Below the pieces are notes generated by a model that searched no databases, had not been told where the DNA came from, and saw nothing but the letters and a program-made list of their open reading frames with translations. Of a DNA stretch of 7,075 nucleotides, positions 5,255 to 7,075 are shown piece after piece (the stretch's first letter is position 1; the number at the start of each line of letters is the position of its first letter). The position numbers and the translations under genes are program-made. Origin of the DNA: MGOM01 sp035455265 (GTDB taxonomy: Bacteria; Chloroflexota; Anaerolineae; Anaerolineales; E44-bin32); NCBI GenBank assembly GCA_035455265.1, contig DATIFK010000117.1, forward strand, positions 1 through 7,075, written 5' to 3'.

Positions 5255-6259
5255 TCACGCGCCTTCCTTCGGCCGGCGGGTGGCATATATGGCGACGGCG
5301 CCGATGAAGATCAGCCCCTTGACGACCCACTGCAAGTAGGGGTTGACCCCGGTCAGGTTGAAGATGTTGTTGAGGACCGAGACGATGAGGACGCCGATGA
5401 TGGTCCCCAGGACCCCGCCCTTGCCTCCACCCAGGCGGGTGCCGCCGATCAAGACGGCCGTGATCGAGTCCATGTCGTAGCGGTCGAAGTTCAGCCCGCC
5501 CATGAGCGGATCGCCGGCTCCCATCCGGCTCGTCAGGAACAGGCCGGACATCGCCGCCATGAAGCTGCTGAACATGTAGGCATAGGCGATCACGCGCCAG
5601 GTGACGATGCCGGAGAGCCGGGCGATGATTTCGCTGCCCCCGGTGGCGACCACGTGGCGACCCGTCGCCGTCCGTCGAATGTAGAGCGCCGTCACGACGA
5701 TGAAGAACAACAGGAAGAGAACCGGAAACGGGATCGGACCGATCTTGCCTTCGGCGAAGTAGTCCCAACCCGGAGCGATGCTGCCGCCCGGCCGCTTGGC
5801 GTACAGCAGGACCAATCCCTGGACGACGGCGCCGATGCCCATCGTGGCGATGAAGGGGGCCACGCGCAGTCGGGTGATCACCTGCGAATTGACAAACCCG
5901 ATGGTCAGCGCCAGCAGCACCATCGCCAGAACGATCAGGGCCACCGCCCCCGGTGAGGTGTAGTGGACCATCAGGCCGGTGGTGTAGACCCCGACAAGGC
6001 TGATGGTGGCGCCCACCGACAGGTCGATGCCACCTACGAGAATCGCCACCGTCTGCCCGACGCTCACCAGGCCGAGGGCGACGGCCTGTCGCAGGACGTT
6101 GAACAGGTTGCGGCTGCTTCGGAAGTTCGGTTCGGCGATGGTAGCGATCAGAATCAGGACCATTAGGACGGCGGAGATCGTCCACAGCTCGCGGTGTTCG
6201 TCGAACAGGCGTATCCAGCGGTCGCTCTTCCGCGGCGCGACGACGCTCTCAGTCGCCAT
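5255..6259 (-). CDS. Sugar ABC transporter permease (RbsC type, BPD_transp_2 family)
   Basis: This is a 334-residue inner-membrane permease, close to the family's usual 320-340. It forms the channel served by the upstream ATPase. The protein alternates hydrophobic segments (for example around residues 28-42, 62-77, 81-97, 105-122, 177-193 and 268-282) with short loops. It carries the family motif GQTVAILVGGIDLSVGA (about 68-84) and the late cytoplasmic signature VLIGGTRLGGGKGGVLGT (about 259-276) that contacts the ATPase. I chose the ATG at 6259 because GGGGAGA lies 4 nt upstream. An in-frame ATG four codons earlier (6271) has only CCACCT before it and no purine-rich site. The start overlaps the ATPase stop by 11 nt, so translation is probably coupled. 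The substrate is likely an unphosphorylated pentose, hexose, cyclitol or sugar acid, which is an inference from the downstream enzymes. Confidence 0.95.
   Translation of the reverse strand: MATESVVAPRKSDRWIRLFDEHRELWTISAVLMVLILIATIAEPNFRSSRNLFNVLRQAVALGLVSVGQTVAILVGGIDLSVGATISLVGVYTTGLMVHYTSPGAVALIVLAMVLLALTIGFVNSQVITRLRVAPFIATMGIGAVVQGLVLLYAKRPGGSIAPGWDYFAEGKIGPIPFPVLFLLFFIVVTALYIRRTATGRHVVATGGSEIIARLSGIVTWRVIAYAYMFSSFMAAMSGLFLTSRMGAGDPLMGGLNFDRYDMDSITAVLIGGTRLGGGKGGVLGTIIGVLIVSVLNNIFNLTGVNPYLQWVVKGLIFIGAVAIYATRRPKEGA
5261..5268 (-). promoter_or_regulatory. Ribosome-binding site supporting the GTG start of the isomerase
   Basis: On the minus strand AAGGAAGG lies inside the last codons of the permease, roughly 10-11 nt before the GTG at 5250. 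The spacing is a little long, but it is the only purine-rich site near the junction. It lies downstream of the alternative ATG at 5286, so it cannot serve that start. Confidence 0.5.
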
Positions 6260-7075
6260 GGCTCTCCCCATAGGTGGCCAGCATCATCACCTTCTCCTCC
6301 GTAGCCGTGGCGCCGGGCAGTTCCCCAACGACACGCCCGCGGTGGAAGACGACGATCCGGTCGCTCATCCCGACGATCTCCGGCAGCTCGGACGAGATCA
6401 TCAGGATGGCCTTGCCGGCCTTCGCCAGATCGCGCATCAGGCTCCAGATCTCGGACTTGGCCCCGACGTCGATGCCGCGCGTGGGCTCATCGAAGATCAG
6501 CAGATCCGGCCCGCTGATCAACCACTTGGCCAGAACGACCTTCTGACGATTCCCCCCGCTCAGGTACTCCACGTCCTGACCGAGGCTGGGGGTCCGGATG
6601 CTCAGGTCTTCGGCGATGGCCGAAACAGCTTGACGTTCGCCCGATGGATCGACGAACCCCCAGCTTTGCCGTCGGTCGAGGCTGGGGAGGGCCACGTTCT
6701 CGCGGACGGGCAGGCCCAACACCAGCCCTCCCTCGTTGCGGTCTTCCGTCAGGAAGCCGAGGCGATGGGCCAGGGCATGGCGCGGGCTGCGGATGCTGAC
6801 CTTGCGGCCGTTGATCCACACCTCGCCGCTGTCCAGCCGCCTGGCGCCGAAGACCGCTTCGGCCAACTCGGTTCGTCCGGCACCCACCAGGCCGGCGATG
6901 CCGACGATCTCGCCGCGCCGAACGGTCAGACACACGTCCGTCAGGCGGCGCTCGCAGTTGATCTTTTCCACCCGCAGGACTTCCTCGCCCGGCGCCGTGC
7001 CTCGCGGCGGGAACGCCTCGGACAGGGTGCGCCCGATCATCAGCCGCACCAGCGTCGGACGGTCGATTTCGGCGA
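6249..7075 (-). CDS. Sugar ABC transporter ATP-binding protein (RbsA/MglA/XylG type), 5'-truncated by window edge
   Basis: This is the C-terminal 274 residues of a cytoplasmic ATPase that powers import of a monosaccharide or polyol. The reading frame stays open to the right edge, and the visible start (AEIDRPTLVRLMIGR) is the linker that normally joins the first nucleotide-binding domain to the second, so about half of a roughly 500-residue dual-domain protein is missing. The second domain shows the degenerate Walker A typical of this subfamily (GLVGAGRTEL, visible residues about 61-70, no lysine), the SEDR-like TEDRNEGGLVLG stretch, the signature LSGGNRQK (171-178), Walker B LLIFDEPTRGIDVGAK (from about 191) and the SSELPEI switch region. 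The degenerate Walker A is normal for the family, where the first domain does the hydrolysis. The stop overlaps the permease start by 11 nt. The family is near certain; the sugar is not readable. A periplasmic binding protein gene is expected outside the window. Confidence 0.96.
   Translation of the reverse strand, partial: AEIDRPTLVRLMIGRTLSEAFPPRGTAPGEEVLRVEKINCERRLTDVCLTVRRGEIVGIAGLVGAGRTELAEAVFGARRLDSGEVWINGRKVSIRSPRHALAHRLGFLTEDRNEGGLVLGLPVRENVALPSLDRRQSWGFVDPSGERQAVSAIAEDLSIRTPSLGQDVEYLSGGNRQKVVLAKWLISGPDLLIFDEPTRGIDVGAKSEIWSLMRDLAKAGKAILMISSELPEIVGMSDRIVVFHRGRVVGELPGATATEEKVMMLATYGESHGD
6260..6270 (-). promoter_or_regulatory. Ribosome-binding site deciding the permease start
   Basis: Read on the minus strand the bases are TGGGGAGAGCC followed by ATG at 6259. 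The GGGGAGA block sits 4 nt before that ATG and lies inside the 3' end of the ATPase gene. It overlaps the alternative ATG at 6271, which makes the longer reading unlikely. Confidence 0.65.

Noticed and set aside
2587..5307. Several long overlapping plus-strand frames (2587-3678, 3224-4435, 4420-5307)
   Set aside because: All mirror recognisable minus-strand genes (lyase, iolB, isomerase) and have low-complexity compositions without motifs.
6249..7049. Treating the ABC ATPase as a complete single-domain gene starting at 7049
   Set aside because: The codon at 7049 is a GTG valine inside a linker that continues in frame to the window edge (AEIDRPTL), and the domain is the second half of a dual ATPase with the usual degenerate Walker A.

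Overview
The window is GC-rich bacterial DNA (about 60-65 % by eye) in which every convincing gene lies on the minus strand. It reads as one tightly packed catabolic operon transcribed from the right edge to the left. Codon use and gene packing look chromosomal, and there are no transposases, integrases, phage genes, tRNAs or CRISPR arrays. The lineage cannot be fixed from the sequence. The gene set (RbsA/RbsC-type importer plus non-phosphorylating sugar enzymes) and two copies of a dispersed TCATTGCGAG...GCAATCTC-type repeat suggest an uncultured or environmental high-GC group such as Chloroflexi, Planctomycetes or a relative. This is inference only.

Layout in the direction of transcription: (1) the C-terminal half of a dual-domain sugar ABC ATPase, cut by the right edge (7075-6249); (2) an RbsC-type permease (6259-5255); (3) a TIM-barrel isomerase/epimerase of the hydroxypyruvate isomerase group (5250-4402); (4) IolB, 5-deoxy-glucuronate isomerase (4405-3581); (5) a DapA/KDG-aldolase-family class I lyase (3573-2665); (6) a Tdh-like zinc dehydrogenase (2668-1577); (7) an UlaG-like metallo-beta-lactamase-fold hydrolase (1556-408). 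The junctions are overlaps of 4-11 nt or gaps of at most 20 nt, and two are ATGA stop/start overlaps, so the seven genes should be co-transcribed and partly translationally coupled. Next comes the only sizeable gap (156-407, 252 nt). It holds two copies of a dispersed repeat facing each other, joined by a perfect 13-bp inverted repeat, and a short hairpin just past the hydrolase stop. At the left edge the first 51 codons of a 3-hydroxyisobutyrate / tartronate-semialdehyde-reductase-family gene begin at a GTG behind a good ribosome-binding site.

How the genes may work together: the importer brings in an unphosphorylated sugar, cyclitol or sugar acid. IolB points to inositol or deoxy-glucuronate chemistry. 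The adjacent zinc dehydrogenase, MBL-fold hydrolase and TIM-barrel isomerase recall the alternative inositol route described for Thermotoga maritima (IolM, IolN, IolO), in which a ring diketone is hydrolysed to a keto-aldonate. The class I lyase could then make pyruvate or semialdehyde fragments that the left-edge reductase would reduce. The usual IolC, IolD, IolE, IolG and IolJ genes are not in the window, so the cluster looks like a hybrid or undescribed variant. The exact substrate is not visible from sequence.
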